A DNA stretch of 64,000 bases. Source: Turritopsis dohrnii. Taxonomy: Eukaryota; Cnidaria; Hydrozoa; Anthoathecata; Oceaniidae. The stretch is from positions 186,001-250,000 of the forward strand of contig BQMF02000098.1 of the NCBI GenBank assembly GCA_027922465.2. Direction: 5' to 3'. The position numbers were made by a program, and so were the translations under genes. The stretch's first letter is position 1. Each line of letters starts with the position of its first letter. This document shows positions 1-12,099 of this stretch, one piece after another. The notes under the pieces were generated by a model. That model searched no databases. It was not told the DNA's origin and worked only from the letters and a program-made list of their open reading frames with translations.

Positions 1-1534
1 TTTGGTCAGGGACTCCAAATACGATGTATTCAAAATGTACCAAGTAACTTTCCATAGAAAGGTTTCTTAAAGATTTTGTGTGGTTAAGAAATTTAAAACT
101 TAATTTTCTCAGTTTAAAGAATTTGGAGATAGTACAAAATAATTCTCACCTAACGACTTGAGTCTCATTGCATTATTTTGAAGCACAGAGATGCGATTTA
201 ATATTAGGGAATTTGGTTGACCCCAGATTTGCATGCAATATTGTAGGTGAGAGTGAAATATAGCATAATAGATCATCTTTAAAACATTTCTGGGAACAAA
301 GTGTCGAACTTTAACTAAAGCCCCATTTGCTCTCTTGTTATTTCCAACTTAAGTCCGAATCAATCAAAACCCCAAGATACCTAATACATGCGCTTGGAAA
401 GATTCTTTTACCATTAATAAACAATCTAAAATCATAATTAAGAGGTTTTGTTGCATGCTTAAACAAAATATATTCCGTCTTGTAAGCATTAAGAGAAATC
501 TTATTAGCACTTAACCAATGAGAAAGACATTTGAGATCCAAGTTCATTCGTTTAGCCAGTTGTTTAGGAGAGCTACTGATGTTAATCAAATTAGTATCGT
601 CTGGAAAATGATGAATATCAGAAAGATTTTTAACTGAATATAAGTCATTTATATATAATAAAAATAAAAGAGGTCCTGTCACAGAACCTTGAGGAACACC
701 ATGTTTGATAAATCTAGTAGATGATCTGATACCATTTATTGAGACAAACTGTTGACGGCTATACATGTATGATGTAAAAAGAGCAAGGGGTTTTCCTCGT
801 ATTCCATAATGAGAAAGCTTTTTCAGAAGTATTTCATGGTCAACAGTATCGAAAGCCTTTTGTAAGTCAATAAAAACCCCACAAGCATAGTTTCCTTTGT
901 CAAGAGCATCCAAGGTCTTTTGAGAGATGTTCAAAAGAGCATGAGCTGTGGAGTAGTTTTTCCTGAATCCAAACTGTTGCTTAAACAGAACATTGTTAGC
1001 ATTAAGAAAATTATAAATGCGCTTGTAGATAATTTTCTCAAAAATCTTATCAATATTAGATAAAAGAGAGATTGGACGATAGTTATTAAGTTCCAATTGA
1101 GGACCTTTTTTAAACACAGGTATTACCATAGCAGTTTTTAAACAGGATGGGACTACACCATTTAAAAAAGAGTGGTTTATTAATTCATCAAGAGGGACTG
1201 AGATAGCATCTCTTAAAAGAGCGAGTATTTTCACAGGGATACTGGCAGGTCCAGAAGCCTTATTGGCCTCTAAACATGAGACACAATCAGATACTTCAAC
1301 ATTATCAGTGGGAGAAAGAAATAATGTATTAGCAACAGGATTTTTCAAGAACAAAAAGTAAGACTTGGAGGAAAAAGATATTTTTCCCCTAATGTTATCA
1401 GCAATGGATACAAAATACTCATTAAATGATTCTGCAATTAAGGCAGAATCAGAAACATGTACTCTATTTATATCCATGGTTTTGGGACAAGACGATTTCT
1501 TAAGATTTTCTAACTCCTTTATTTGATTTCCCTA
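1..1534 (-). pseudogene. Non-LTR retrotransposon reverse transcriptase, broken
   Basis: Minus-strand reverse transcriptase of a CR1/Jockey-like LINE. The main open frame (1477 to 338) has the RT blocks in order: NNYRPISLLSNIDKIFEK, FGFRKNYSTAHALL, FIDLQKAFDTVDHEIL, HGVPQGSVTGPLLF and FPDD. The last is the catalytic F/YADD box with Ala changed to Pro. After LGVLIDSDLSWK the frame hits a stop near 338. The usual RT 'thumb' continues in another frame (GALVKVRHFVPRNVLKMIYY, about 330-230), so a frameshift separates the two parts. The reading frame upstream of the first Met stays open to about 1534. No endonuclease domain is present, so the copy is 5'-truncated as well as inactivated. What I see: RT motifs, mutated active site, frameshift. 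Clade assignment is inference. Confidence 0.9.
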
Positions 1535-1539
1535 TCTCT

Positions 1540-2205
1540 AAATACGTTCAAGTTTTGTTCCTTATAAAGTTTTTTGGCTATTTTTCAATCCGCTGTTCGC
1601 GTTTTTCAATCAGACGTAAGGATCCTAAAATTTATTGGAGTAATTGAGATTATCAAACTACAGAGATTTAAAGGAAATTTCACGGTGGTTTGTTCGAATT
1701 ATTGAAAGTTTGGAATTATGGGAAATCGAACTAGAAAGGGTCAACTAACTGTACATCCCAAATAGCAAAATGAAAACCTCCTTGGAAAAAAAAACAAATT
1801 TCATTCGCTGGAAATATGTCGGACGAAAACATTTTCTTTCCATACATACCTTTCTAGGAAACGATATTACAGGATAAGATAGAAATTTCATTTAGTTCCC
1901 ATTGTTCGTTGAATTTTCATTAAACCGTTGTTTGACACTTCTTCCAATCCTCTTCTGCTACGATTCTAGACTTTGGTAAGGATTATCTCCTTGTGACTCC
2001 TTTAACATAAAAGTGACATCACTTTTGTACGGTGACGCAAGCATTGCCAAACGGCCAAACGACTACACCATACACTTGATAAAAACGATATAACTGAATC
2101 AAATTTCTTCTTCACGTGAAATACAGACGGGGAAGAGGGAGTTTTGGGCTTATCTACATGAACAAAAAATCGCAGCAGGTGCTCCCAAAAGAGAAGATGA
2201 TTTAG
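1540..2205. repeat. Dispersed repeat also present near 21.16-21.47 kb
   Basis: The stretch around 1555-1790 is recognisably similar to 21160-21450 (shared blocks around CTTATAAAGT, a GGTGGTTT/GATGGTTT segment and GTACAT..AAATAGCAAA). The part at 2120-2205 resembles the terminal segment of the DIRS-like remnants at 23.15-23.28 and 34.74-34.90 kb (GGGAGTTT, CTACATGAAC/TTACATGACC, GTGCTCC). It carries no ORF of note. I read it as degraded retroelement sequence next to the pogo-like gene; the boundary is approximate. Confidence 0.45.
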
Positions 2206-3543
2206 TTGCAACAATTCAAAATTAAATCGAGTGAGTATTTTATGGTATATGATAGGTACATACATGTTAATAACTCAAGTTTAAAAGGATTCACCACAAC
2301 TAACAGAATATCTAAATGGGGCACTGTGCATGGCATAAAACCTGCAGCCAGAAAATTTGGGGTCCCCAAATCTACAGTACGTGGAATCATTAAAAACTAC
2401 GAAGAAGCTAAGACAAATCAAGAGGAAGTTAGAGAACTACCAAGAAAACATCGTGGCGCCAAACCCCTTCTTCCTTCAGAATTAGATGACAAAGTTCTTG
2501 AGATGATTAAAAATATGAGGAAAGCCGGATGTGCAGTGAATTACAACATCACTATTGCTATTGGTAAAGGAATTGTTATGGCGAATGACCGTTGTCTATT
2601 GAAAGAAAACGGCGGTACCCTAACATTAGATTTTTCGTGGTGTCAGTCAATTTTTAGAAGGATAGGATTCACAAAACGACGTGCAACAACAGCAAAGCAG
2701 CCAGTATCTCCCGGTTTTTTGAAAGAGATGGGATTTTCCTTTCATCGAGCTGTTAAAGAAATTGTTGATGCACACGATATACCTGATGAACTTGTGATAA
2801 ACATTGATCAAACACCCCTGCCATTTATTCTATTGAGCAAGTATACAATGGATAAAAAGAACGAAAAACTAGTGCCAATAGCTAATTCAGCTGATTACCG
2901 CCAAGTTACAGGAACTTTCTCAATCACTCTTTCTGGTGATTTTCTGCCATTGCAAATCATCTATCAGGGCAAAACTGTCCGCTGCCATCCCAAGTTTAAC
3001 TTTCCAGCAGAGTTTAATATTACTCACAGCGACAATCATTGGTCCAATGAAGAAAAATCAATTGAACTGATAATGAAAGTTCTTGTTCCGTATGTCAAAC
3101 GCAAGAAGGAGGAACTTGGTCTTCGTTCAACAAAGAAATGGCTTTTGATTGCTGACGTCTTTAAAGCACAGTGGACAGAGAAAGTGAAGAGTTTGGTTGA
3201 AAAACATCATGGAAAAATGGTACCGGTTCCTCATAATATGACAAACCACTTTCAACCTCTTGATTTGACTGTGAACCGATCATGCAAATCATTTTTACGG
3301 GATAAAGCTCAAACATGGTACGCAGAACAAGTACAAGCCCAGATTGATAAAGGAGTTACCCCCGAAAACGTTACCGTTGACTTGAAAATCAGCATACTCA
3401 AGCCTCTACATGCCTGCTGGGTGACACAATACTACGACCACATTCGCACAAACAAAGATGTTGTGAAAAACGGATGGAAAAGATCGGGAATTACCGATGC
3501 TCTTGAAACAAAAAGTCCCAGAGAGGATCCATTTGAAAACTGA
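2206..3543 (+). CDS. Pogo/Tigger-like DDE_1 transposase, intact ORF
   Basis: A 445-residue uninterrupted ORF. Residues about 45-65 (AARKFGVPKSTVRGIIKNY) form a Psq/CENP-B-type helix-turn-helix that would bind DNA. The DDE_1 catalytic core follows: Asp201 in NIDQTP, Asp317 in IADVFKAQW and Asp353 in HFQPLDLTVN, giving the DDD triad of the Tc1/mariner-pogo branch. Pogo-type enzymes excise and insert DNA at TA. The first ~35 residues are encoded by sequence that resembles a dispersed repeat rather than transposase (motif AATAACTCAAGTT at about 2267, as at about 34915), so the original start may have lain elsewhere, or the N-terminus was replaced. I could not find convincing terminal inverted repeats on either side. 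It could be an immobile copy or a domesticated gene. Family assignment is strong; function is inferred. Confidence 0.85.
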   Translation: MQQFKIKSSEYFMVYDRYIHVNNSSLKGFTTTNRISKWGTVHGIKPAARKFGVPKSTVRGIIKNYEEAKTNQEEVRELPRKHRGAKPLLPSELDDKVLEMIKNMRKAGCAVNYNITIAIGKGIVMANDRCLLKENGGTLTLDFSWCQSIFRRIGFTKRRATTAKQPVSPGFLKEMGFSFHRAVKEIVDAHDIPDELVINIDQTPLPFILLSKYTMDKKNEKLVPIANSADYRQVTGTFSITLSGDFLPLQIIYQGKTVRCHPKFNFPAEFNITHSDNHWSNEEKSIELIMKVLVPYVKRKKEELGLRSTKKWLLIADVFKAQWTEKVKSLVEKHHGKMVPVPHNMTNHFQPLDLTVNRSCKSFLRDKAQTWYAEQVQAQIDKGVTPENVTVDLKISILKPLHACWVTQYYDHIRTNKDVVKNGWKRSGITDALETKSPREDPFEN

Positions 3544-3641
3544 GATACGATTTCATCAATGAGTTTTTGATATTTTATACTTGTAAGACAATATCTTTTA
3601 TCCCTTTGTAAGACAACTTTTAATCGAATTATTGAATGATA

Positions 3642-6139
3642 CTAGTATCCCGGGTAAAAACTTTTTACCGAACTTAACTTTGAAAACATTAGGTCAAATG
3701 CACCATTCCCTGCGTGTACGTACCCCATGACGAAAAAATAAATCATAGAATCGCAACTCAAAAACATCCCAGGCGGCGTCGCTCGCCACCCTTGTTCAGT
3801 ATGCATTGTGTCGCAGAATTTAACTCTTGCAAAAGTTTCTTTTCAGGCATTAATTTTTTAATTCATTTCTTACATTCAGAAAATTTAAAACAGAAACAAA
3901 TAGCAACATGGCTCAGAATATATATTCATACGCAGAAGAGAAGTAACTTTAATGTAAAAAAACGCAATATATAACTCAGAACCGTTTACCCAGACATACA
4001 AAACCAAACATTGAATAATATTACAAAAATGATACCTTCCAACTTTTTCTTTTGTTCAAAAGTTACTACTGGACTGCAACCATTAATGAATTTTTGAAAT
4101 GATATATTTATAGTTCTTCCCAAAACCATCAACATCATGATTAAAACCATGAGTTTCATTTCTTTGTGCTTTTTTAATTATTGCCTAAAAGAATAATATT
4201 TCAATTGTAATACCGAAAATAAAAAAAAAACAAAACAAAAAACAGGAAATTCAAGTACGCATTTATCCTAAAAACAATAACTAAGAACAAAAATTTACAC
4301 AGAAGATAAAAAGTCACAAATAAAATCATACAGCCAAAGTTATATACCTAGGCATAGTACGTAAACGATTACCATAACACAAAATATGCATAAACGCGAT
4401 AAAATATAAACTTAAGAAAAATACAGCCAACAACGCTTATTTTTTGTAGGATAGTTTCATTGCACAGTCATTTAAATTACATAATCCATTCTTCTCTCAT
4501 TTCTACTTAACAGATGAAAACATTCAAAAAACATACAAAAAACCTAATCATGCTATGACGAAATCTAAAGAAAAACAAAACAAAGTAAAAGAAACTTTGA
4601 AAATATATTAACCTTAAAAATAATAATTAAAAACACAAACGTAATGACAGAATTAGTATAGCTGAAAAATTTTTAACATATGAAAACATTCGTGGAGCCA
4701 TTTTTTATTTCCAGTTCAAAGCTCCTCCTCTGCGCTGGAAAATTCAAAACACAACAGTAAACATCCCTCTTATCCTTTATTTATCCACTAATACTAACTG
4801 TGTTTTAACTAAATAGATACTATTTTAACTTTACCTTTCAATACCAATTCACATCATCGCCCATGATAGTAAACAACAATATTGATCATGCTCTGCTGCC
4901 ATTATCAAACACTTCTAAACTCTTTTACTTTCTATATTTCATACCTGCAAACAAATTAATAACACTCGATTAACTTTCCAGCATACTTTCCTATTGTAAA
5001 CATACACTTTCTATTTGTTTTCTACTGCAATTTCACTACCATTTTTATACAGTGAAAGACATAAAAATGCTTTCTTCGTAACTTCATAACTGTGGAGCCA
5101 TTTTGAAATAAATAAAATAAGGAACAGTTCGTTACCAAAACAAATCAGTAACTGCTCGTGTAGGACCTGCATCTTTATGATCTGATCGTTTTAACTCTGT
5201 TTTTATTCTCTTTTAACGCTGTATTTATTAAATCCGTTTGACTCATGTACTTACGTATATTACTTTATATCTTTTCCAAACAATTTTCCACCGAAAAAAA
5301 GTAAAACCATTTTCACCAATGTAAATAAACATCATCCTTTCTTCAACTTCATCTACACTACTTCTGTACTGCTGCACTCCCATAACTATTTGATAACTAT
5401 AAAAAGAAATTCGTAAAATCAGCACGACTTTCTTCCACTCGTTCTTCATTTGGTTTTCATCTGAAAAAACCTATATAAAAAAAACAAACATCTGTTCAAA
5501 AACTCACCTACGTACGCATGTGTGCTACCTGCTAACTAATCACTAACACACATGCTGCTGCCTGTTCTTTTATTAATCGTTCGATCTTTCTGCAGCTTAT
5601 CTTTTAAAAACTTCACTGCACTTCTTCTGTATATCTAAATATGATTTTTCATTGTAAACAAATAACTAACTCACTTGCTACCCGTGTTGTTTTATTAATA
5701 AGAGTAAAAGTTTAGCAAAACGTTTTATAATAATAACAATACCTTCATGCATACAAACCTGTGTTTCTTCGTCAGTTCCTTCGTCGATTTGCTGCCTAAA
5801 ACAATCAAATTTCAATTGAAAAATATACAAAAAGAAACACGTCTTCTTCGCGAAGTTTCTTGCTCACGAAATGATCGTTGACAAATTTCGAACGAAGAAA
5901 TTGCATTGCTCGCACTCCTCCAAAGACGTTTTTCGGCTGATTTCCACTGCGCAAACCAAAAATAACAAAACGGAGGAGCATATACTAATCGCGAAAAATC
6001 AAAAAAAGTGTCTCTCGTCTCTGCGTGGCTTTACGACGAAAAGGGAAAAAATAAGAAGGATTTGACCGTGAGAAAAAAACAAATATGTCACTCTCTAAAA
6101 TAAAAGTGGGATGCACAATCGCAGATTATTATAATAAGA
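3642..6139 (-). mobile_element. Long Helitron unit 1 (about 2.5 kb)
   Basis: It shares the 3' terminal ~130 bp (minus strand) and the 5' terminal ~250 bp with the short units but has about 2.1 kb of unrelated AT-rich interior (about 3770-5830). The interior has no recognisable gene. A 64-codon plus-strand ORF (5871-6065) and an 86-codon ORF (3714-3974) recur in long unit 2 only because the whole segment is repeated. The interior may be captured host DNA or the ancestral Helitron body; the sequence alone does not decide. Confidence 0.75.
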
Positions 6140-6709
6140 CTAGTATCTCGCGTAAAAGTTTTTTACGACTTTAATTTCGAAAAGAATCTGCAGAAATACG
6201 ACGCGTTCCCGTGTGCAAAAGCCCCGTGACGAAAATTTCAATTACGGAATCGGGACTGGAAAGTGTACCTATGTTGTAGAGCTCGAAAAACTGATCAAAA
6301 AAATGTATGGGATCGTTTCGCTACGACCAACCGTTGCAGAGATATCAGCGATCAAAGATTTTGATGACGTCATAGCCGCAGTACCAAATTAGATTTAGGC
6401 CCAAATGTTGCGTCACTCTATCACCCGTATCGTGGACCCCAAAAAACGTCAGTTATCCCCATTGATTCTTGAGATATTTCCCCAAAAACGTCGCGTTCGA
6501 TTGGGGATGCAATGCAATGATTCCCCGTGATCATAAAAACATCTGACGTCAAATGCCCCGTGCTATTATACTAATCGTGAATGTGTCTTGCGTGGGCGAA
6601 CTGCCGCTATATGACCACGATTAAGAAGATTTTGACCATTAAAAAACAAAAAAACAAACACTCACTAAATTAAAAGTGGGATGCACACACGCGGATTAGT
6701 ATAATAAAA
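6140..6709 (-). mobile_element. Short Helitron unit between the two long units
   Basis: A 570-bp unit with the type-II 3' end (minus-strand CGCGAGATACTAG) and the same 5' end type as the units at 16563 and 17129 (plus-strand GTGTCTTGCGTGGGCGAAC). It is the only short unit outside the main tandem block. The recurring 61-codon ORF is disrupted here. Confidence 0.75.
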
Positions 6710-8261
6710 CTAGTATCCCGGGTAAAAACTTTTTACCGAACTTAACTTCGAAAACATTAGGTCAAATCCACCATTCCCGTGTACGTACCCTGTGACGAAA
6801 AAATAAATCATAGAATCGCAACTCAAAAACATCCCAGGAGGCGTCGCTCGCCACCCATGTTCAGTATGCGTTGTGTCACAGAATTTAACTCTTGGAAAAG
6901 TTTCTTTTCAGGCATTAATTTTTTAATTCATTTCTTACATTCAGAAAATTTAAAACAGAAACAAATAGCAACATGGCTCAGAATATATATTCATACGCAG
7001 AAGAGAAGTAACTTTAATGTAAAAATATGCAATATATAACACAGAACCGTTTACTAAGACATACAAAGCCAAACATTGAATAACATTACAAAAATGATAC
7101 CTTCCAACTTTTTCTTTTGTTCAAAAGTTACTTCTGGACTGCAACCATTAATGAATTTTTGAAATGATATAGTTAGTTCTTCCCAAAACCATCAACATCA
7201 TGATTAAAACCATGAGTTTCATTTCTTCATGCTTTTTTTATTATTGCCTAAAAGAATAATGTTTCAATTGTAATACCGAAAAAAAAAAAAGAAACAAAAA
7301 AAAAAAAGGAAATTCAAGTACGTATTTATCCTAAAAACAATAACTAAGAAGAAAAATTTACACAAAAGATAAAAAGTCACAAATAAAATCATAAATTCAA
7401 AGTTATATACCTAGGCATAGTACGTAAACGATTACCATAACACAAAATATGCATAAACGGGATAAAATATAAACTTAAGAAAAATACAGCCAACAACACT
7501 TATTTTTTGTAAGATAGTTTCATTGCACAGTCATTAAGTAAGTAAATCTTAAGTAACCCTCTCGACATTATAACCCATCATGTGCTTCATTTCTATTTTA
7601 ACAGATCAAAACATTAAAAAAACATATACAAAAAACCTAATCATGCTATGACGAAATCTAAAGAAAAACAAAACAAAGTAAAAGAAACTTTGAAAATGTA
7701 TTAACCTTAAAAATAATAATTAAAAACACAAACGTAATGACAGAATTAGTATAGCTGAAAAATTTTTAACATATGAAAACATTCGTGGAGCCATTTTTTA
7801 TTTCCAGTTCAAAGCTCCTCTCTGCTGGAAAATTCAAAACACAACAGTAAACATTCCTCTTATCCTTTATGTATCCACTAATACTAACTGTGTTTAACTA
7901 AATAGATACTATTTTAACTTTACCTCTCAATACCAATTCACATCATCATAATCATGTTAGTAAACAATATTGATCATGATCTGTAGTAGCCATTATCAAC
8001 TTCTAAACTCTTTACTTTCTATATTTCATACCTGTAAACAAATTAATAACACTGATTTACTTTCCAGGATACTTTCCTATTGTAAACATACACTTTCTCC
8101 TTGCTTACTACTGCAATTCCACTACCATTTTTATACAGTGAAAGTCATAAAAATGCTTTCTTCGTAACTTCATAACTGTGGAGCCATTTTGAATTAAATA
8201 AAATAAGGAACAGCAACTTCGTTACCAAAACAAATCATTAACTGCTCGAGGGACATGCATC

Positions 8262-11020
8262 TTAAGGTGGAACTACCCTCAAAAAATTATTTCATAAAAT
8301 ATTGATTTAATGTAAAATATTTTATCACAGTTGGAAAGTGGAAGACCTAACTAAAAAATATCTGAAATTTTTTTTCCAAATAATTGCCATGGCAACCATC
8401 AAAGAGGGCGGATATTTTGAAAAATTAACCCACCCCGGCCAAAATTGGGGGCAAACCGCTCAATAAGTTTGACTCAAAATTCACATACCTTATCCTAAGT
8501 AGTGGTTTTACAAAATGAGTGAATTAGATTTTTATTTTAAATTCTTAAATTTTGGTACTGGACCGCCAAATTTGTCGGAAAAAAAAATTCAAAAAATTGT
8601 GACTTTCTAGCTTTGCCGAAAAAGAAATCCAATGTTAGTCAAAATTCTAATCCACTCATTTTGTGCTAACTAATGGTGCAAAACCATGTGGAAAATTTCA
8701 AGTTTATTGCTCAAACCGTTGTTGAGATATTTTGGCCGGGAGGTGGAAAAACTCAATTTTGAGAAAATCCTTGTTAAAGTTAAATCTCAAATTCCATTGT
8801 GCATAAAATGGTCTAGTGAGAAAGTAAAAAACCTATAATTTGTGAAAAACTAATAAAGGACATAAAGTCTCTATTGCATCAACAAAATGCACCAGCATTA
8901 TATTGTACTCCCTCAATTTCCTTGTCTTTGTCGGCTCTTTGCTTCTTCAGTCCACGTAAAATTTTTCTCCTTTTTTTGGTCTGTTCTCTGCCCTTATAAT
9001 TTGCCAGTCGTAAACGTTTCTCATTTAATCTACAACATCCTTCAAGGGTAAAAAGCCCTGGCACAATATTCATCTTTTCATAAATGAGGATACTGGCCTT
9101 GCGTCCGATATTAAAATTGGCAACAGCATCAAATACACCAAATTTCAATTGTCGTAATGTTACAAATTTTGTTTTCGGAATCCTTTGCCAAATCATTCCA
9201 TTGAAACTCTCATTCTGGTTCTGAGTTTTTCCATGCAAGCAATCATTAAGGAGACTTTCTGAACTTAACTCTTCAAAAATTGGCTTTACATGGGCAATGA
9301 CAGAAAGTGGTAATCCAGCACCAGGTTTGTATGTACTTGTACCATTTGCCTTGTCCTGCTGGTATTTGCACCAACTTTCTTTTCCAGGAGGACAATATGC
9401 ACTGTGATAAGAATTCTCCTTAGATGATGCAACATGGAAGAGGGATGCACGACAAGCTTTCTGCATTTCCTTCAAATTTCCAACATTTTGGCGAATGGCT
9501 ATGCCATAATAATTTTGTAGCCGCTCGATAGTGGCTTTAGTTAGTTTTCCCCTGCCACCAAGGCCTTTAACGTTCTTTTTCAAGTTCAATAACCTTGCCC
9601 CAACCCTCTTTTGAACATGGCCAACACACTGAAGCTTTCTGACTTTGATTCCTGGATAACAGTTTTGAACTGCTGAATGACTTTTACAGTCTCCATCTCC
9701 ATAAAGTTTCGTATATATACCTCAACTTATATTTCTCAATTGATCTTTCAAAAATTCTTACTGCACCTGAAGTCTCCATGCCACCTGCTGAGCCTTTGTA
9801 ATTGTAATTGCAGACATGAGATGATTTCCAAAGCTCATATTTCTCTGGATTTGATAGCCGAACCTGTTCCATTCTGCTGCAAGCTTTGCAGTATCGACTC
9901 ATTGGTTCCACATCCAAGATCTTGCCAGATTCCATCGATATTGCGGTAACACATCCATTTAATGAGGAGTGACCTCTTCGCTGCCAAGAACCATCCATCG
10001 AAATAGAAGTATCAACTTCATTATCTTCACTAATAGCTGCCAAGTCACGGATATCTTGAACAGCATCAGACATAGTTTCCTCTGCAACTTCTTGTGTAGA
10101 CCGAACAAACTTCGCCACAATGTTATTGTAGTTTTTGACTGTCATTGGTTTAGGCATGTTCATTAATGTAGTGAACATCTCTATACCAGCATAGCCTTGG
10201 CCACATGACCTCATTGAGTAAACAATTCTTTTGTTGACATCATACGCTTTATCAACACAAACTGGTGATATGTAAAATGGTCTTTTGTAATGACATTCTG
10301 CGCATTTCAGACAAAGGTATGACGCAAGTCCTTTCTTTTTTGTTGACACTTCTGTTAGTGATAATGTGAGAGAGGTACAATCAGGACATCTCATATCCTT
10401 AAATATATCTGACAATATTGAAAGATCAATAAGTCTGTACCCAGATACTTTGTTGTTGATTTTTGGCTTTCCAACTGGTGTGACCTTTTTCTTTGAAACA
10501 GTTTCAACATCAGCAGCAGTGACTGTACTTCTAGATGTTGATGGAGTGCTGGGTGCAGCAGGATTATTTACAATATTTACATCATTCTTTACAATATCTT
10601 CTTCGTTATTTACAACTTTCTTCTTTCCATAAAACCCTTTTCGTTTTCTATGTGTTTTTGTTGATGATTTCACTCTACAAGCTTTACCCATTTTAACAGC
10701 ACTAAACAGTGTTCAAATAAATGTGTCGATGTTTCAAACAATGGAAAATTTAACCCGTATGGCAAAGTAGATATCTTTTTAACTTAACTGCCACTAAGTG
10801 GAGTTTAACACCATGGAGAAACCCTAAGTACACCGTTGCTAAGGGCGTTGTTAAGGGCCTTTATTTTCTCTATGTTCAAGAAATCTTAAATATCTTGATA
10901 AATAGCAAAGATATCAAAATTTGGTTTTCAGATCTGAATTCTCCGATAAATTTTGCTTCCAAAAAACCAAAAAAATTTTTTTTGAAAAATTTGGAAAATT
11001 TGAGGGTAATTCCACCTTAA
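8262..11020 (-). mobile_element. Kolobok-like DNA transposon with TTAA target duplication
   Basis: The element (8266-11016) is bounded by TTAA on both sides (8262-8265 and 11017-11020). The corresponding site in long unit 1 (about 5170) reads CATCTTTATGATC, without an insert. Terminal inverted repeats are GGTGGAACTACCCTCAAA on the left and GGTGGAATTACCCTCAAA read inward from the right, one mismatch in 18. The minus strand encodes a DDE transposase. TTAA duplication plus this transposase type points to the Kolobok group; piggyBac also uses TTAA but its transposase differs. Subterminal regions (8284-8870, 10700-11000) are non-coding. Confidence 0.8.
8879..10691 (-). pseudogene. Kolobok / 'Mutator-like' DDE transposase, one frameshift
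   Basis: Two minus-strand ORFs form one transposase of about 600 residues. The N-terminal part (10691-9684) starts with a basic, nuclear-signal-like region (SSTKTHRKRKGFYGKKK), then a CxxC..CxxC zinc-binding segment (MRCPDC, CLKCAEC) and the first catalytic block SMDGSWQRRG with Asp. The frame is lost at about 9720. In the neighbouring frame the sequence GDGDCKS, the second acidic block, follows at once. The C-terminal part (9589-8879) carries the glutamate block QNQNESFNGMIW and a basic tail. So the enzyme is complete apart from one small indel near 9710-9730. It would cut at the element's own inverted repeats. Family: the 'Mutator-like transposase' domain common in cnidarian and arthropod genomes; assignment is from motif recall. 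Confidence 0.8.
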
Positions 11021-12099
11021 TGATTTGATCGTTTTAACTCTGTTTTTACTCTCTTTTAACGCTGTATTTACTAAATCCGTTTGACTCACGTACTTACGTA
11101 TATTACTTTATATCTTTTCCAAACAATTTCTCTCCGAAAAGAAGTAAAACCATTTTCTTCACCAATGTAAATAAACAGCATCCTTCTGCAGCCATTTTTA
11201 AACAACTTCAACTTCATCTACACTACTCTACTGCTGCACTCCCATAACTATTTGATAACTATAAAAAGAAATACGTAAACAGCTCGTAAAATAAAAATAG
11301 ACTTCTTCGTTTCGTTTTCCTCCGAAAAAACCTATATATAAAAAACAACATCTGTTTAAAAACTCACCTAAGCATGTGGTTATACCTGTTCTTTTATTAA
11401 TCTAAAATAAAATCTAAAATACAATAACAATAAAAGTTTAACAATAAATTGATAACTAAAACGTAAACAAACATTTAAATACATTTAAATACTAACTTGT
11501 TCTTCTATTAATCAAAAATAACAGTTTTATAATAATACCTTTTGTTCGTTCGATCTTTCTGCAGCTAATTTTTAAAAACTTCACTGCACTTCTTCTGTAT
11601 ATCTAAATATGATTTTTCATTGTAAACAAACAACTAACCCGTGTTCTTTTATTAATAAGAGTAAAAGTTTAGCAATAAACACGATGATAAAACGTTTTAT
11701 AATAATAACAATACCTGTGTTTCTTCGTCAGTTCTTTCGTCGATTTGCTGCCTAAAACAATCAAATTTAAATTGAAATATTCGTATACAAAAAGAAACAC
11801 GTCTTCTTCGCGAAGTTTCTTGCTCACGAAATGATCGTTGACAAATTTCGAACGAAGAAATTGCATTGCTCGCACTCCTCCAAAGACGTTTTTCGGCTGA
11901 TTTCCACTGCGCAAACCAAAAATAACAAAACGGAGGAGCATATACTAATCGCGGAAAATCAAAAAAAGTGTCTGTCGCCGCTGCGTGGTTTTACGACGAA
12001 AAGGGAAAAAATAAGAAGGTTTTGACCGTGCAAAAAAAACAAATATATCACTCTCTAAAATAAAAGTGTGACACACAATCGCGAATTAGTATAATAAGA

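Larger units (their letters stand above)
6710..12099 (-). mobile_element. Long Helitron unit 2, carrying a Kolobok-like insertion
   Basis: Near-identical in layout to long unit 1: the same interior sequence runs 6840-8261 and resumes at 11021-12030. The gap is exactly filled by a transposon flanked by TTAA. Removing it leaves a unit of about 2.6 kb. Small indels and substitutions separate the two long units, so they are not a very recent duplicate. Confidence 0.75.

Noticed and set aside
3714..3974. 86-codon ORF repeated at 6779-7039 as a conserved gene pair
   Set aside because: Explained by the repeated long Helitron units; it starts in the shared element end and runs into AT-rich filler.
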